Source: Bacteroidales bacterium (GTDB lineage: Bacteria; Bacteroidota; Bacteroidia; Bacteroidales; UBA932). Taken from it: a stretch of DNA of 51,596 nucleotides. The DNA lies in NCBI GenBank assembly GCA_012728975.1, contig JAAYDZ010000012.1, positions 1-51,596 of the forward strand. Reading direction: 5' to 3'. The notes below the pieces were generated by a model, which saw nothing but the letters and a program-made list of their open reading frames with translations, was not told the DNA's origin and did no database searches. The translations under genes and the position numbers were made by a program. Shown here one piece after another: positions 9,222-18,566 of this stretch; the first letter of the stretch is position 1, and each line of letters opens with the position of its first letter.

Positions 9222-12200
9222 ATGTTCGTTTCCAGAAAACTACGCCATCTGATGATGGCAATGTTCGCATTAGTTCTCTCAACGGGAACAATGTGGGCTC
9301 AGAACATCAATGTCACCGGTACGGTGACTGACAAGAGCGGTGAACCGCTAGTCGGTGTCTATGTGGTAGTACGCGGTACTCAAACCGGTACAGCCACTGA
9401 CATTGATGGTTTCTACACAATTTCAGTTCCTACGAATGGCACCTTGGAATTCACATCAATGGGCTATAAGACCACTGCTGTAGCAGTGTCCGGAAGAGCT
9501 AAGATTGATGTGGTACTAGAAGACGACGCTCTAATGCTTGAGGACGCAGTTGTTACAGCATTGGGTATCAAGAAGGAGAGAAAATCCCTTGGATACGCAG
9601 TGGAAGACCTCAAGTCTGAAGAGTTGATGAAGATTAAGACAGCCAACCCTATCTCCTCCCTCTCAGGAAAGATCGCCGGTGTCAATATCACCCAGTCTTC
9701 AGGTGCTGCAGGTTCAGGAGCGCAGATTATTCTCCGTGGTGGTACTTCCGCATCAGAAGGCAAGGACAACCAGCCTCTCTTCGTTGTGGACGGTATCATC
9801 TATGACAACTCATCTACAGTTGTCGGCAACTCAGCATTCGACGGCTCCTACAGGAGTGCCACCACCACCTCTAACCGTGTGATGGACATCAACCCTGAGG
9901 ATATTGAGTCGATGTCAGTCCTCAAAGGCCCCGCCGCTTCCGCACTGTATGGTTCGCGTGCTGCAAACGGTGTTGTACTTATCACCACCAAACGCGGTCA
10001 GGAAGGTGTCGTTGAGGTTAACTTCAGCTCAAAACTCTCTACTTCCTGGGCAAAAGCACTTCCTCAGTTCCAGAACCAGTACACTATGGGATTCATGGAG
10101 GACCAGTATGATTCTTCAAAGAAATATATCGGTACTGTTTTCAACGATTACTCCTACAACTCATGGGGTAAGGAAGGAGGCGTCTTCTATGACAACATGG
10201 GAACATTCTTCGACAACGGTTTGATCGTAGACGAGAGCATTAGTATTTCCGGAGGAACAAAACAGGGCAGTTACTATCTCTCGGGTTCTCTATTCGACCA
10301 GAATGGTATCGTGCCCACTACAGGTTACAGCAAGTATACTTTCCGTTTCAACGGTGACCAGAAGGTAGGTATCTTCACATTCAGTGCAAGTGCAGCTTAC
10401 TCAAAGGCTCATACAGACAAAACCCTCACAGGTGCAGGTCTCTATGGCTCGGCAGGTACAGGTGCCCTCTATGCACTCTACACCTGGGCTCCCTCCGACA
10501 ATATGAGCAGATATCTCAACGAGGACGGAACTCGTTTCCGTCACTTTGCTGACCGTCAGGACCCTTGGGACGACCGTGATAACCCCTACTGGATTCTCAA
10601 CAAATTCAACATTTTTGATGATACCGACCGTTTCACCGGCAACCTCAACATAAGAGCCGATATCACTGATTGGTGGAACATCTCCTACAAGATCGGTATT
10701 GACCAATATACTCAGGTTGACTCCAAACGTATTGCAGCCGGTTCCGCCATCAAGCAAGTTTTCCAGAAAGGAATGATGTCCGACAACACCAGGCAGTATG
10801 AGTATATGACCAATAGTATTATTTCCGATATGAACAAGAGATTCGGAGATTTTGACATCGGTCTCATGCTCGGTGCGGCTACCGACCAATATAAATCCAA
10901 ATCAGACTATCTGATGGCCTATAACTTCTCGGTTCCCGATTTCTTCTCTTATGCCAACACTACCACCGATAACAAAGCCTTCTCACACGGTTCATCCCTC
11001 AAGAGACTTATAGGTGTATTCGGTGAGGCACGCGCATCCTGGAGAAATATGGTTTACCTGACCGTTACAGGACGTAACGACTGGACTTCCACTCTTCCTT
11101 TGGATAGCCGTTCTTACTTCTATCCCTCAGTTAGCGGATCATTCGTATTCACCCAACTTCTCCAGGATTTGAATGTGATGGATGACAGCATCTTATCTTT
11201 CGGAAAGGTACGTGTTTCTTGGGCCAAGGTAGGTAAAGATACCGGCGTTTATGAGACAGCTACCGCTTTGTGGCCTGTTGGTACATATCTTGGCGAACTT
11301 GTGGGTGTGGGTAACTCCTGGACCCGTGGTAACCCTTATCTGAAACCGGAGATGACCAAATCAACCGAGATAGGTGTGGAATTGAGTTTCTTTAAGAACA
11401 GACTGCATATTGACTATGCATACTATACTAATGACTCATACAACCAGATTCTCATGCCTCGCGGACCTCAGTCCACAGGTTATATCTTCTGCTCCATTAA
11501 CGCGGGTAATGTATATAACAAGGGAATGGAGCTTTCAATCTCCGGTACTCCAATTGAGAACAGGAATTTCAGATGGGATGTGGCATTGAATATGGCCGGC
11601 AACCGTGGTACAATGGATGGTCTTCCTGACGGCACTGCTGTAATGTATGTGACTGACGTACAATACGGTCCCGTAAAGGCAGCATCCTACAACGGCGGTG
11701 ACTTTATGGCTATTGCAGGTTACAAATGGTCATATAACGACAAGACAGGCAACGTAATTGTCGACAAGAATGGATTCCCCACTTACGCAGCAAGCACTTA
11801 TTATGCAGTTGGTAACCGTGAGGCAACTTTCTCAGGCGGTTTCAATAACACTGTCCAGTGGAAGGGCTTTACATTTAATATGCTCTGGGAATTCCGCGTA
11901 GGCGGTGATGTATTCAACGGCACACAGTACGCAATGGACGTGGCCGGTACCAGTCAGTTCTCAGCTGATATCAGAAACAAGCCTCTCACTATTGCAGGAG
12001 ACTTCCAGGTTGGAACTATTAAGCACGATGATGGTACTGAAGAGCCTATCTATGAGGCCAGAACCAACACATGGGATCCTAAACAAGTATATGACTTCAA
12101 TGGTGTTCCGACAAGTGGACAGAACATCATCAAGAACTACTATACCAATTACTACACTCAGGAAGCTACCCACTATATTACCAAAGTTAACCTCCTTAGA

Positions 12201-12440
12201 CTCCGCTCACTCTCAGTAGCATACGAATTCCCTAAGAAGTGGATGGATAAAGTAGGTTTTATCAAACGTGCTTCTCTCTCACTCTCAGCAAACAACCTTC
12301 TTCTCTTTACCAACTACGACGGAGATCCTGAGGTTGCTGTTGCCGGTGCAGGTGTAGGCGGTTCTTCTTCAGTAGGCTTTGCCTACTGTGACGTTCCTGC
12401 CACATCAGGTATGACATTCGGTCTAAACTTGACATTCTAA
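9222..12440 (+). CDS. SusC/RagA-family TonB-dependent outer-membrane transporter
   Basis: A 1072-residue outer-membrane channel. A signal peptide (about 1-26, ending in MWAQ) is followed by a carboxypeptidase-D-like regulatory domain (about 28-110; NVTGTVTDKSGEPLVGV). The TonB plug (about 113-255) carries ALGIKKERKSLGYAV and the SusC signature PLFVVDGIIYDN, with VLKGPAASALYGSRAANGV. A large beta-barrel ends in GMTFGLNLTF with the terminal aromatic residue expected for BAM insertion. It works with the SusD-like lipoprotein encoded 31 bases downstream to import a ligand with TonB energy. No sigma/anti-sigma pair, two-component regulator or glycoside hydrolase is near, so the substrate cannot be inferred. 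Peptides are as possible as glycans. Confidence 0.95.
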   Translation: MFVSRKLRHLMMAMFALVLSTGTMWAQNINVTGTVTDKSGEPLVGVYVVVRGTQTGTATDIDGFYTISVPTNGTLEFTSMGYKTTAVAVSGRAKIDVVLEDDALMLEDAVVTALGIKKERKSLGYAVEDLKSEELMKIKTANPISSLSGKIAGVNITQSSGAAGSGAQIILRGGTSASEGKDNQPLFVVDGIIYDNSSTVVGNSAFDGSYRSATTTSNRVMDINPEDIESMSVLKGPAASALYGSRAANGVVLITTKRGQEGVVEVNFSSKLSTSWAKALPQFQNQYTMGFMEDQYDSSKKYIGTVFNDYSYNSWGKEGGVFYDNMGTFFDNGLIVDESISISGGTKQGSYYLSGSLFDQNGIVPTTGYSKYTFRFNGDQKVGIFTFSASAAYSKAHTDKTLTGAGLYGSAGTGALYALYTWAPSDNMSRYLNEDGTRFRHFADRQDPWDDRDNPYWILNKFNIFDDTDRFTGNLNIRADITDWWNISYKIGIDQYTQVDSKRIAAGSAIKQVFQKGMMSDNTRQYEYMTNSIISDMNKRFGDFDIGLMLGAATDQYKSKSDYLMAYNFSVPDFFSYANTTTDNKAFSHGSSLKRLIGVFGEARASWRNMVYLTVTGRNDWTSTLPLDSRSYFYPSVSGSFVFTQLLQDLNVMDDSILSFGKVRVSWAKVGKDTGVYETATALWPVGTYLGELVGVGNSWTRGNPYLKPEMTKSTEIGVELSFFKNRLHIDYAYYTNDSYNQILMPRGPQSTGYIFCSINAGNVYNKGMELSISGTPIENRNFRWDVALNMAGNRGTMDGLPDGTAVMYVTDVQYGPVKAASYNGGDFMAIAGYKWSYNDKTGNVIVDKNGFPTYAASTYYAVGNREATFSGGFNNTVQWKGFTFNMLWEFRVGGDVFNGTQYAMDVAGTSQFSADIRNKPLTIAGDFQVGTIKHDDGTEEPIYEARTNTWDPKQVYDFNGVPTSGQNIIKNYYTNYYTQEATHYITKVNLLRLRSLSVAYEFPKKWMDKVGFIKRASLSLSANNLLLFTNYDGDPEVAVAGAGVGGSSSVGFAYCDVPATSGMTFGLNLTF

Positions 12441-12471
12441 CAAACAGGAAATGATAAATAACAGCAAGATT

Positions 12472-14322
12472 ATGAAATATTTAAAATCAATTATAATGTC
12501 ACTTCTCTGCGTGATGCTACTTGCATCCTGCAACGAGTGGCTTAATGTGAACACCGACCCTGATAATCCTTCTTCAGAGAGTGCTTTGTTCCAGAACCGT
12601 CTTGCGCACATTGAGTTCTACACCAATAGTGCTCAGCAGTTCGCAGCCTGGCGTACCAGCATGTCAATGGGTGACTGGACCAGATACAATGGCGGTGGCA
12701 CATACTATAACATGTCAATCTGGTATCCTACCGGAAGTGTTTCTACTACTCCCTATCAATGGTGGTTTGTAGGTGCTGCCTGCAACCTCAATGATATGTA
12801 CAAGAGAGCTGAAGAGGCTGAAGCTTGGCACTACATGGGTGCTTTTAAGATTATCCGTGCATACGGCTTTATGATGATGACCGACCTTTACGGAGAGATG
12901 CCTTATACAGATGCGTTAGGAGAGAATGCCACACCTGAATATGATGATGGTAAAACCATTTACCTCGGATGCCTCGAGGAACTCGATGAAGGTCTGGAGC
13001 TTATGGCCAAATCACAGGATATCTCCACCCCTCCTCTCGCACTTGGCGACTACTGGGGTAATGGAGATCCTCAAAAATGGATTAAATGGGGTAACCTGCT
13101 CAAGGCACGCTTTATCGTAAAACTCATTAAGAAGGGCGAAGGAAATTACAAAGATGGCAAATATGACTCTCAGGCTATCCTCGACGCACTGGCAAAGGGT
13201 CCTCAGAGTGTAAATGACGATATGGTGATTTTCCACACCGACAACAACAGTACAACCCACGACGTGCTCGGTTGGAATGAGCCTGTTGACTACTCTCCTC
13301 TTTACTCTGTAAGCGGTATGAATGGCGGTTATATGCCTACCAAGATGTTGTTTGACAATCTCACCAATTTTGCCGGCTACGGTGTCGAAGACCCCCGTGC
13401 CGACAGGATTCTCCCTTGGGCTTATGACGCAAATCCCAAGTCTAATCCTCCTGCTGATGTTAAATGGTCAGGCAACTGGCGCCGTTCACGTGGTGTTGAC
13501 ATGACAACAGGTGAATGTCCTATCTTCCAGGGTGGCCCTCTTCGTGCTAACTACAACACTACTGACGGATGGTTTATCCAGAGTGACAATCCCGCACGCG
13601 CTAATGATATCTACTATGTTGAGGCTACCTCATCATCAAAGGGCTATGCAGCCAACCCCGACCTTCTCTACAGAAGAGCAGGAAAGGCAGTTGATGGTTC
13701 TCGCGAGTCTGGTACCTTCTACACCAGAGTTTCATCTCCGACTTACTTGGGATCCTATGCAGAGGCTTGCTTTATCAAAGCTGAGGTGCTCTTCAACAAG
13801 GGAGACAAGAGCGGAGCATTCACAGCATACAAAGAGGGTGTTAAGGCATCAATGGATCAGATGAATATCAAACTGAACCAGTGGGTTGCAGAAGATTCCG
13901 GTCTGCTTGAGTGTCCTTCATTCGTGCCTATGACCTCGGCTGAGATTACCAATTTCCTTAACAATGGTATCGGCACAGCAGGAGACCTTACACTTGGCAA
14001 GATCCTGACTCAGAAACGTATTGCATTGCACTTCTCGGTTGAAATCTGGAACGATATGCGCCGCTATGACTTTGACACCAAACTCTTCCTCAACTGGAAG
14101 ATTCCTGCTTACCATGATGTAAGTGCAGGTGCTCTAAAGGCTATTCCGATGGGTAAGGATTTCCGTCGCTGGATGCAGTGTTCACATGAGTATAACTACA
14201 ACTCGACCAATCTCCGAGCAATTGGAGAAAAGGTTCCGGGAGCAGATATGACCAAACCTATGTGGAATACTGTAGACGATGTATGGACTATTCCAGTATG
14301 GTGGGATTCCACACAAAACTAA
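12472..14322 (+). CDS. SusD/RagB-like outer-membrane lipoprotein (SusD-like_2 type)
   Basis: A 616-residue surface lipoprotein, the lid and substrate-binding partner of the preceding SusC. The signal is MKYLKSIIMSLLCVMLLASC, with a lipobox LASC. A longer reading from 12451 would put seven polar residues before it, so 12472 is preferred. After the lipid site comes NVNTDPDNPS, typical of the SusD-like_2 family. A helical TPR-like body follows (LNDMYKRAEEAEAW, YMGAFKIIRAYGFMMMTDLYGE), with the later conserved TQKRIALHFSVEIWNDMRRY. A strong terminator follows at 14327-14354, closing the two-gene operon. Confidence 0.92.
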   Translation: MKYLKSIIMSLLCVMLLASCNEWLNVNTDPDNPSSESALFQNRLAHIEFYTNSAQQFAAWRTSMSMGDWTRYNGGGTYYNMSIWYPTGSVSTTPYQWWFVGAACNLNDMYKRAEEAEAWHYMGAFKIIRAYGFMMMTDLYGEMPYTDALGENATPEYDDGKTIYLGCLEELDEGLELMAKSQDISTPPLALGDYWGNGDPQKWIKWGNLLKARFIVKLIKKGEGNYKDGKYDSQAILDALAKGPQSVNDDMVIFHTDNNSTTHDVLGWNEPVDYSPLYSVSGMNGGYMPTKMLFDNLTNFAGYGVEDPRADRILPWAYDANPKSNPPADVKWSGNWRRSRGVDMTTGECPIFQGGPLRANYNTTDGWFIQSDNPARANDIYYVEATSSSKGYAANPDLLYRRAGKAVDGSRESGTFYTRVSSPTYLGSYAEACFIKAEVLFNKGDKSGAFTAYKEGVKASMDQMNIKLNQWVAEDSGLLECPSFVPMTSAEITNFLNNGIGTAGDLTLGKILTQKRIALHFSVEIWNDMRRYDFDTKLFLNWKIPAYHDVSAGALKAIPMGKDFRRWMQCSHEYNYNSTNLRAIGEKVPGADMTKPMWNTVDDVWTIPVWWDSTQN

Positions 14323-14326
14323 TTTA

Positions 14327-14354
14327 AAAAATCACCCTCACGGGTGATTTTTTT
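14327..14354 (+). terminator. Rho-independent terminator of the susCD operon
   Basis: The stem AAAAATCACCC (14327-14337) pairs with GGGTGATTTTT (14342-14352) across a TCAC loop and continues into a T run to 14354. It starts 4 bases after the SusD stop codon. The A-run on the other side could also let it stop psd transcription from the minus strand. Confidence 0.9.
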
Positions 14355-14563
14355 GGTGCGAGTTGCGGGTCGCGCATTGAATCCATAAAAAGATCAAGCG
14401 TTAAACGCGTCCTGCATGATATACAATAATGGACAGGGCCTAAATAGCTTCTGTCCATTATTATTTTATTCACATATTTCTCACACAACAACCTCAAACA
14501 CCTCGAACCTGGCAGCACCTAGTACCCTCTATCACCCCGCACCTAACACGTAACAAGTACCAC
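14355..14563. repeat. Intergenic heptad-repeat tract, copy 2 (susD/psd), with internal hairpin
   Basis: The space between the susCD terminator and the psd stop. The left edge (14355-14377) has G-rich heptads (TGCG at 14357 and 14364, then CGCG at 14371). The right edge (about 14510-14563) has C-rich heptads: TA recurs at 14523, 14530, 14544, 14551, 14558 and 14565, all in 7-base phase. Between them lies a 12-base perfect hairpin (14425-14436/14451-14462). The C-rich side abuts the psd stop codon. Confidence 0.65.
14425..14462. repeat. 12-base perfect inverted repeat between susD and psd
   Basis: AATAATGGACAG (14425-14436) and CTGTCCATTATT (14451-14462) are perfect complements separated by 14 bases, followed on the plus strand by a T/A-rich tail. 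It may be a secondary terminator for either side or a structured RNA element. No gene is associated. Confidence 0.6.
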
Positions 14564-15217
14564 TTAAAACTTTGCCAGGACTGAAGTTTGACCGGAAACC
14601 TTGTCCCCTTTTTTAACAAGAACCTCTGTACCTAAAGGAAGGAAGACATCAAGCCTTGAACCGAATTTGATAAAACCAGCCTCCGAGGTTTGGGCAAAAT
14701 ACTTATTCTCCTTTGCATAGCAGACTACCCGTCTGGCTACAATACCCGCGATCTGACGAAACATCATTTCATTACCCGAGTCGGTACGCATCACAATAGT
14801 GGTGCGTTCATTTTTTTCCGAGGACTTTGGATGAAAAGCGAAGATATATTTACCAGGATGGTATTTGTAATACTTGACAACACCCCCTATGGGAAACCAG
14901 GTGATATGAACATTGAAGAAAGTAAGAAAAATTGAGATGCAGAGACATTTTTCACCAAAATACTCATTCTCCTCAACCTCCTTGACATTTACCACCTTTC
15001 CATCTCCCGGAGATATAACCAGCGAATCATCGAAAACCGCCTCCCTGACAGGAACCCTGAAAAACCACATCATGAAGAGTGACATAAAGAGCGACACCCC
15101 TACCACAACCCAATTTACCACCGCATTTTTACAAAAAATAAAACAAAGTCCGGCAATAACTGCCCAGATCAGGAAATTGACGAATATAATGGTATGGCCT
15201 TCTTTGTGTATTCTCAT
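14564..15217 (-). CDS. psd: Phosphatidylserine decarboxylase proenzyme (short form)
   Basis: Converts phosphatidylserine to phosphatidylethanolamine at the inner membrane. The 217-residue protein is the short Psd type. Two hydrophobic segments near the N-terminus (about 8-50) anchor it; SPGDGKV (about 69-75) and FLTFFNVHITWFPIGG carry the conserved His. The self-cleavage site is FGSR (Gly186-Ser187), where the Ser becomes the pyruvoyl group. It is the last gene of the minus-strand rsfS-ftsH-cdsA-psd operon, 37 bases after cdsA. With CdsA and PssA (49901-50659) it completes the pathway from phosphatidate to phosphatidylethanolamine. Confidence 0.95.
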   Translation of the reverse strand: MRIHKEGHTIIFVNFLIWAVIAGLCFIFCKNAVVNWVVVGVSLFMSLFMMWFFRVPVREAVFDDSLVISPGDGKVVNVKEVEENEYFGEKCLCISIFLTFFNVHITWFPIGGVVKYYKYHPGKYIFAFHPKSSEKNERTTIVMRTDSGNEMMFRQIAGIVARRVVCYAKENKYFAQTSEAGFIKFGSRLDVFLPLGTEVLVKKGDKVSGQTSVLAKF

Positions 15218-15254
15218 TTATAGATTAATTTGGAATCAAAGATATGCAATCCCC

Positions 15255-16136
15255 TCAAATAACACAAACGAGCTTGAGATAGAGCACAATCGCAGGGATA
15301 ACAAATAGCGTTGCATCAAAGCGGTCTAAAAGGCCTCCGTGACCCGGCATTATATTGCCTGAATCCTTAACGTTGCAGGCTCTCTTGAGCAAAGATTCGA
15401 ACAAGTCACCAAATAGCCCGAAAACCAGGACAATGGCGGCCATCACCAGCCAATGCCACCAGAAAATATGCAAAATCGACAAGCTGCGGGTTACAAAATA
15501 GAGCAGGATTGAAATTAGGAAAGTAATCAAGGCACCTCCCCAAAATCCAGACCAAGACTTCTTGGGTGACACGCTCGGAAAGAGCTTACGGCTATTTTTA
15601 CGCTGGCCTAACAGCATCCCAAACATATATGCGCCGACATCATTGAGCCAGATCAGTATCATAACACTGAGCAGTAGCCAAGGCGTATAGGCCCCTTCCT
15701 GACCAAACACCAAAAATTGCGCAAGAATTAATGGAGTAACAATATAGAGTGCCGGCATCATAAGATGCGCCAAACTGTTGACCGTATCAGGAGATACTCC
15801 CCCACCAGTCTCGTCACCACGCAAATCTCTAGTAGAAGTGTAAATAGAAGAGATACAGGTTACTAACACAGGTATCATTACCAAAAGAAGGTATTTGGAG
15901 TCAAGGTCTATTTTAAATGTAAGGAAGGAGAGTACAAATGCCAAAGTCGCAGCAACAATCATAAGTACCTGCTCTATAAAAAATCGCTTGCCGAGTGTCA
16001 TAGAATAATACTCCACCATCATCAGCAGACCTATGACCACCATCAGAGGGAGAAAAGTACAACTGCAGAGCAGTGCTCCCGCCACTACTATAAAAAATAT
16101 GATGCCGCTTACGATGCGCTTTGACAGAGAACTCAT
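15255..16136 (-). CDS. cdsA: Phosphatidate cytidylyltransferase CdsA
   Basis: Makes CDP-diacylglycerol from phosphatidate and CTP, the precursor of all phospholipids. The 293-residue polytopic membrane protein has about eight hydrophobic segments. Near its C-terminus is the family signature KDSGNIMPGHGGLLDRFDA, with the metal-binding aspartates. The conserved LNDVGAYMFGMLLG and SPKKSWSGFWGG blocks precede it. It starts 3 bases after the ftsH stop codon, which indicates tight cotranscription. Its product is used by PssA and then Psd, both encoded in this window. Confidence 0.96.
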   Translation of the reverse strand: MSSLSKRIVSGIIFFIVVAGALLCSCTFLPLMVVIGLLMMVEYYSMTLGKRFFIEQVLMIVAATLAFVLSFLTFKIDLDSKYLLLVMIPVLVTCISSIYTSTRDLRGDETGGGVSPDTVNSLAHLMMPALYIVTPLILAQFLVFGQEGAYTPWLLLSVMILIWLNDVGAYMFGMLLGQRKNSRKLFPSVSPKKSWSGFWGGALITFLISILLYFVTRSLSILHIFWWHWLVMAAIVLVFGLFGDLFESLLKRACNVKDSGNIMPGHGGLLDRFDATLFVIPAIVLYLKLVCVI

Positions 16137-16139
16137 TGG

Positions 16140-18104
16140 CTAATCAAACAATTTATTGGGATCCTTCCCTCCTTTGCGGGGACCAAAGATCTTTTCGAGA
16201 TCCTCAGAAAAAATAACTTCTTTTTCAAGGAGGAGTTGTGCGAGGTCTTCAAAGCCTTTACGATTTTCAGTAAGTATGCGGGTTGCTGTCTTATGAGCCT
16301 CATCAATTAGTTTCTTAACCTCAGAGTCAATGAGTTCCGCAGTCTTTTCACTATATGGCTTGGAAAGAGCCATCTCAGCACGTCCGCTGGAATCGTAGAA
16401 GGAGATATTGCCCACTTTGTCACTCATGCCAAAATAGGTGACCATTGCATAAGCCTGTTTGCTTAGCTTTTCCAGGTCAGAGAGTGCTCCGGTAGAAATT
16501 ACTCCATTTATTATCTCTTCAGCTACACGACCGGCGATAGTGCTGGCCATTTCATCCTTCAATTGTTCTTTTGTTGTAAGGTGCCGCTCATCGGGTAGAT
16601 ACCAGGCTGCTCCGAGCGACTGTCCGCGAGGGATAATAGTAACTTTAAGCAGAGGATTTGCATGAGGAAGGAGCCAGCTTACGGTAGCGTGACCTGCCTC
16701 ATGGTATGCTATGGTGCGCTTTTCCTCGGGGGAAATGATTTTACTCTTACGCTCTAAGCCACCCACTATCCTGTCAATTGCGTCGAGGAAATCCTGTCTT
16801 TCTATAAAATCCTTGTTTTTTCTGGCAGCAATCAGAGCTGCTTCGTTACAAACGTTTGCAATATCTGCACCCGAAAAACCGGGAGTTTGCTTTGCAAGGA
16901 AGTCTATATCGAAGCCGCTGACAAGCTTAAGGTTGCGAAGATGCACTTTAAAAATTTCGAGACGTTCCTTGAGTTCGGGAAGATCCAGGTGTATCTGACG
17001 GTCAAAACGACCTGCCCTCATCAATGCCTTGTCGAGGATATCAGGCCTGTTGGTGGCTGCGAGGATTATGACTCCAGAGTTTGAACCAAAGCCGTCCATC
17101 TCGGTAAGAAGCTGATTGAGAGTGTTCTCGCGCTCGTCATTTGAAGAGTATCCTATGTTTTTACTTCTGGCACGGCCTACTGCATCAATTTCATCTATAA
17201 AGACAATACATGGTGCCTTTTCCTTAGCCTGCTTGAAGAGATCACGTACCCTTGAGGCTCCTACTCCAACAAACATTTCGACGAAGTCTGAGCCTGAAAG
17301 GGAGAAGAAAGGCACATTTGCCTCACCAGCTACAGCTTTGGCAAGAAGAGTCTTTCCTGTACCCGGAGGACCTACAAGAAGTACTCCTTTGGGAATTTTT
17401 CCACCCAGAGCAGTATATTTCTTAGGATTCTTGAGGAAATCTACAATTTCCATGATTTCAACTTTCGCCTCCTGCAATCCTGCAACATCCTTAAATGTAA
17501 TCTTGATATTGTTTTCCTTTTCGTAGAGTTTTGCCTGTGATTTTCCGACATTAAATATGCCTCCACCGGCTCCACCTCCCATATTGCTGCGCATCGGACG
17601 AAAAAGCAGGAACCACATTAGAATAAAAAGCAAGGGGAACATCAGCCATTCCAGGGCTCTTCCCCAATAGTTGTGTTTCTCATCCACTACTACATCAAAC
17701 CTGTTTCCCTCAGTAAGTGATTCCCTTACAGTCTCGAGTTCTACCTCAGCATCGAATTTATCGGAAACGAGGAAATAAAAATGAGGACCTGACTTGGGTT
17801 CTTTTCCTCCGAAAAGATTTTTATACTTGGAAATACTATCCTTGGAAATATGAATCTCACCTCTACGCTCATTGCGAACGTACACCACCTTGTCGATATC
17901 ACCACTGGGAAGTATGTTTTCTTTTACCTCTATCCATTCCTTCTTAATAGGCTCGACTCCACTGCTTGTAAGAAACATATACCCCAGCCCAACAAAGAGC
18001 AGAATATAAAACCAAAAGAGCCAACTGGGGGATTTTCTCTTATTTGGTTTACCGGCCGGTTTGCCGCTGCCTATATTTCGTGTATTGCGTGTTTTATTAG
18101 ACAT
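16140..18104 (-). CDS. ftsH: ATP-dependent zinc metalloprotease FtsH
   Basis: A membrane-anchored AAA+ protease that degrades unassembled membrane proteins and regulatory proteins. The 654-residue product has a basic N-terminus, a first membrane span (about 27-46), a periplasmic domain, a second span (about 151-169), Walker A GPPGTGKT (245-252), Walker B FIDEIDA, the second region of homology [20 protein letters not shown], and the zinc motif HEAGH (468-472). An upstream ATG at 18119 would add MRRFN, but ATG 18104-18102 is preceded by a textbook AGGAGG and begins one base after the rsfS stop. Strong Shine-Dalgarno sequences are rare in this phylum, so coupling to rsfS translation is likely. 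Confidence 0.97.
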   Translation of the reverse strand: MSNKTRNTRNIGSGKPAGKPNKRKSPSWLFWFYILLFVGLGYMFLTSSGVEPIKKEWIEVKENILPSGDIDKVVYVRNERRGEIHISKDSISKYKNLFGGKEPKSGPHFYFLVSDKFDAEVELETVRESLTEGNRFDVVVDEKHNYWGRALEWLMFPLLFILMWFLLFRPMRSNMGGGAGGGIFNVGKSQAKLYEKENNIKITFKDVAGLQEAKVEIMEIVDFLKNPKKYTALGGKIPKGVLLVGPPGTGKTLLAKAVAGEANVPFFSLSGSDFVEMFVGVGASRVRDLFKQAKEKAPCIVFIDEIDAVGRARSKNIGYSSNDERENTLNQLLTEMDGFGSNSGVIILAATNRPDILDKALMRAGRFDRQIHLDLPELKERLEIFKVHLRNLKLVSGFDIDFLAKQTPGFSGADIANVCNEAALIAARKNKDFIERQDFLDAIDRIVGGLERKSKIISPEEKRTIAYHEAGHATVSWLLPHANPLLKVTIIPRGQSLGAAWYLPDERHLTTKEQLKDEMASTIAGRVAEEIINGVISTGALSDLEKLSKQAYAMVTYFGMSDKVGNISFYDSSGRAEMALSKPYSEKTAELIDSEVKKLIDEAHKTATRILTENRKGFEDLAQLLLEKEVIFSEDLEKIFGPRKGGKDPNKLFD

Positions 18105-18105
18105 A

Positions 18106-18495
18106 TTAAACCTCCTCATAAACAGTTTTCACAGCATCAGCCCAAAGATCTTCCAGTCTGTAGAACAATCTCTGTTCTGTCTTGAAAATGTGAACAACAA
18201 TATCCGTATAATCGAGAATAACCCAGAAGCCATTTTCCCTACCCTGCTCTCTTACTGCAGGTCTCTCTGCCTTTTTCTCCAACATCTCCTCGACATAGTC
18301 GCTGATAGCAACAACCTGAGTGGGAGAATCGGCATTGCAGATCACAAAGTGGTCTGTAAAGGCAGTGTTGATGCGCCTCAAATCGAGGGCAATCACATCT
18401 TTACCCTTCTTTTCCATCATAGCATCGGCTATGATATTTATATGGGTGAGATTAGTCTCGATCTCACTTTTATTGACTTCTTTGGTTTTCTTCAT
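18106..18495 (-). CDS. rsfS: Ribosomal silencing factor RsfS
   Basis: RsfS (RsfA/Iojap family) binds ribosomal protein uL14 and blocks subunit joining when nutrients are scarce. The 129-residue product contains KGKDVIALDLRRINTAFTDH, VICNADSPTQVVAISDYVEE and DYTDIVVHIF, diagnostic for the family. The start at 18495 (MKKTK) is chosen over 18522 because a minus-strand -7 box TATATTTG (18527-18520) overlaps the longer N-terminus. It is the first gene of the rsfS-ftsH-cdsA-psd operon. Its last codons (GAGGAGGTTTAA) also provide the ribosome-binding site of ftsH. Confidence 0.94.
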   Translation of the reverse strand: MKKTKEVNKSEIETNLTHINIIADAMMEKKGKDVIALDLRRINTAFTDHFVICNADSPTQVVAISDYVEEMLEKKAERPAVREQGRENGFWVILDYTDIVVHIFKTEQRLFYRLEDLWADAVKTVYEEV

Positions 18496-18519
18496 CTGAA
18501 AATTACTAACTTGGTGCGA

Positions 18520-18527
18520 CAAATATA
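18520..18527 (-). promoter_or_regulatory. -7 promoter element of the rsfS-ftsH-cdsA-psd operon
   Basis: TATATTTG on the minus strand matches TAnnTTTG. A -33 TTTG at the right distance is not clear. The element lies 24 bases before the chosen rsfS start. Confidence 0.45.
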
Positions 18528-18566
18528 CTGCAAATTTTTGGCCAACCTAAAATAATAGAATGATTA

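Noticed and set aside
10401-10889. 162-codon frame antisense to susC
   Set aside because: Shadow of the beta-barrel codons; repetitive Val/Gly composition follows from the sense strand.
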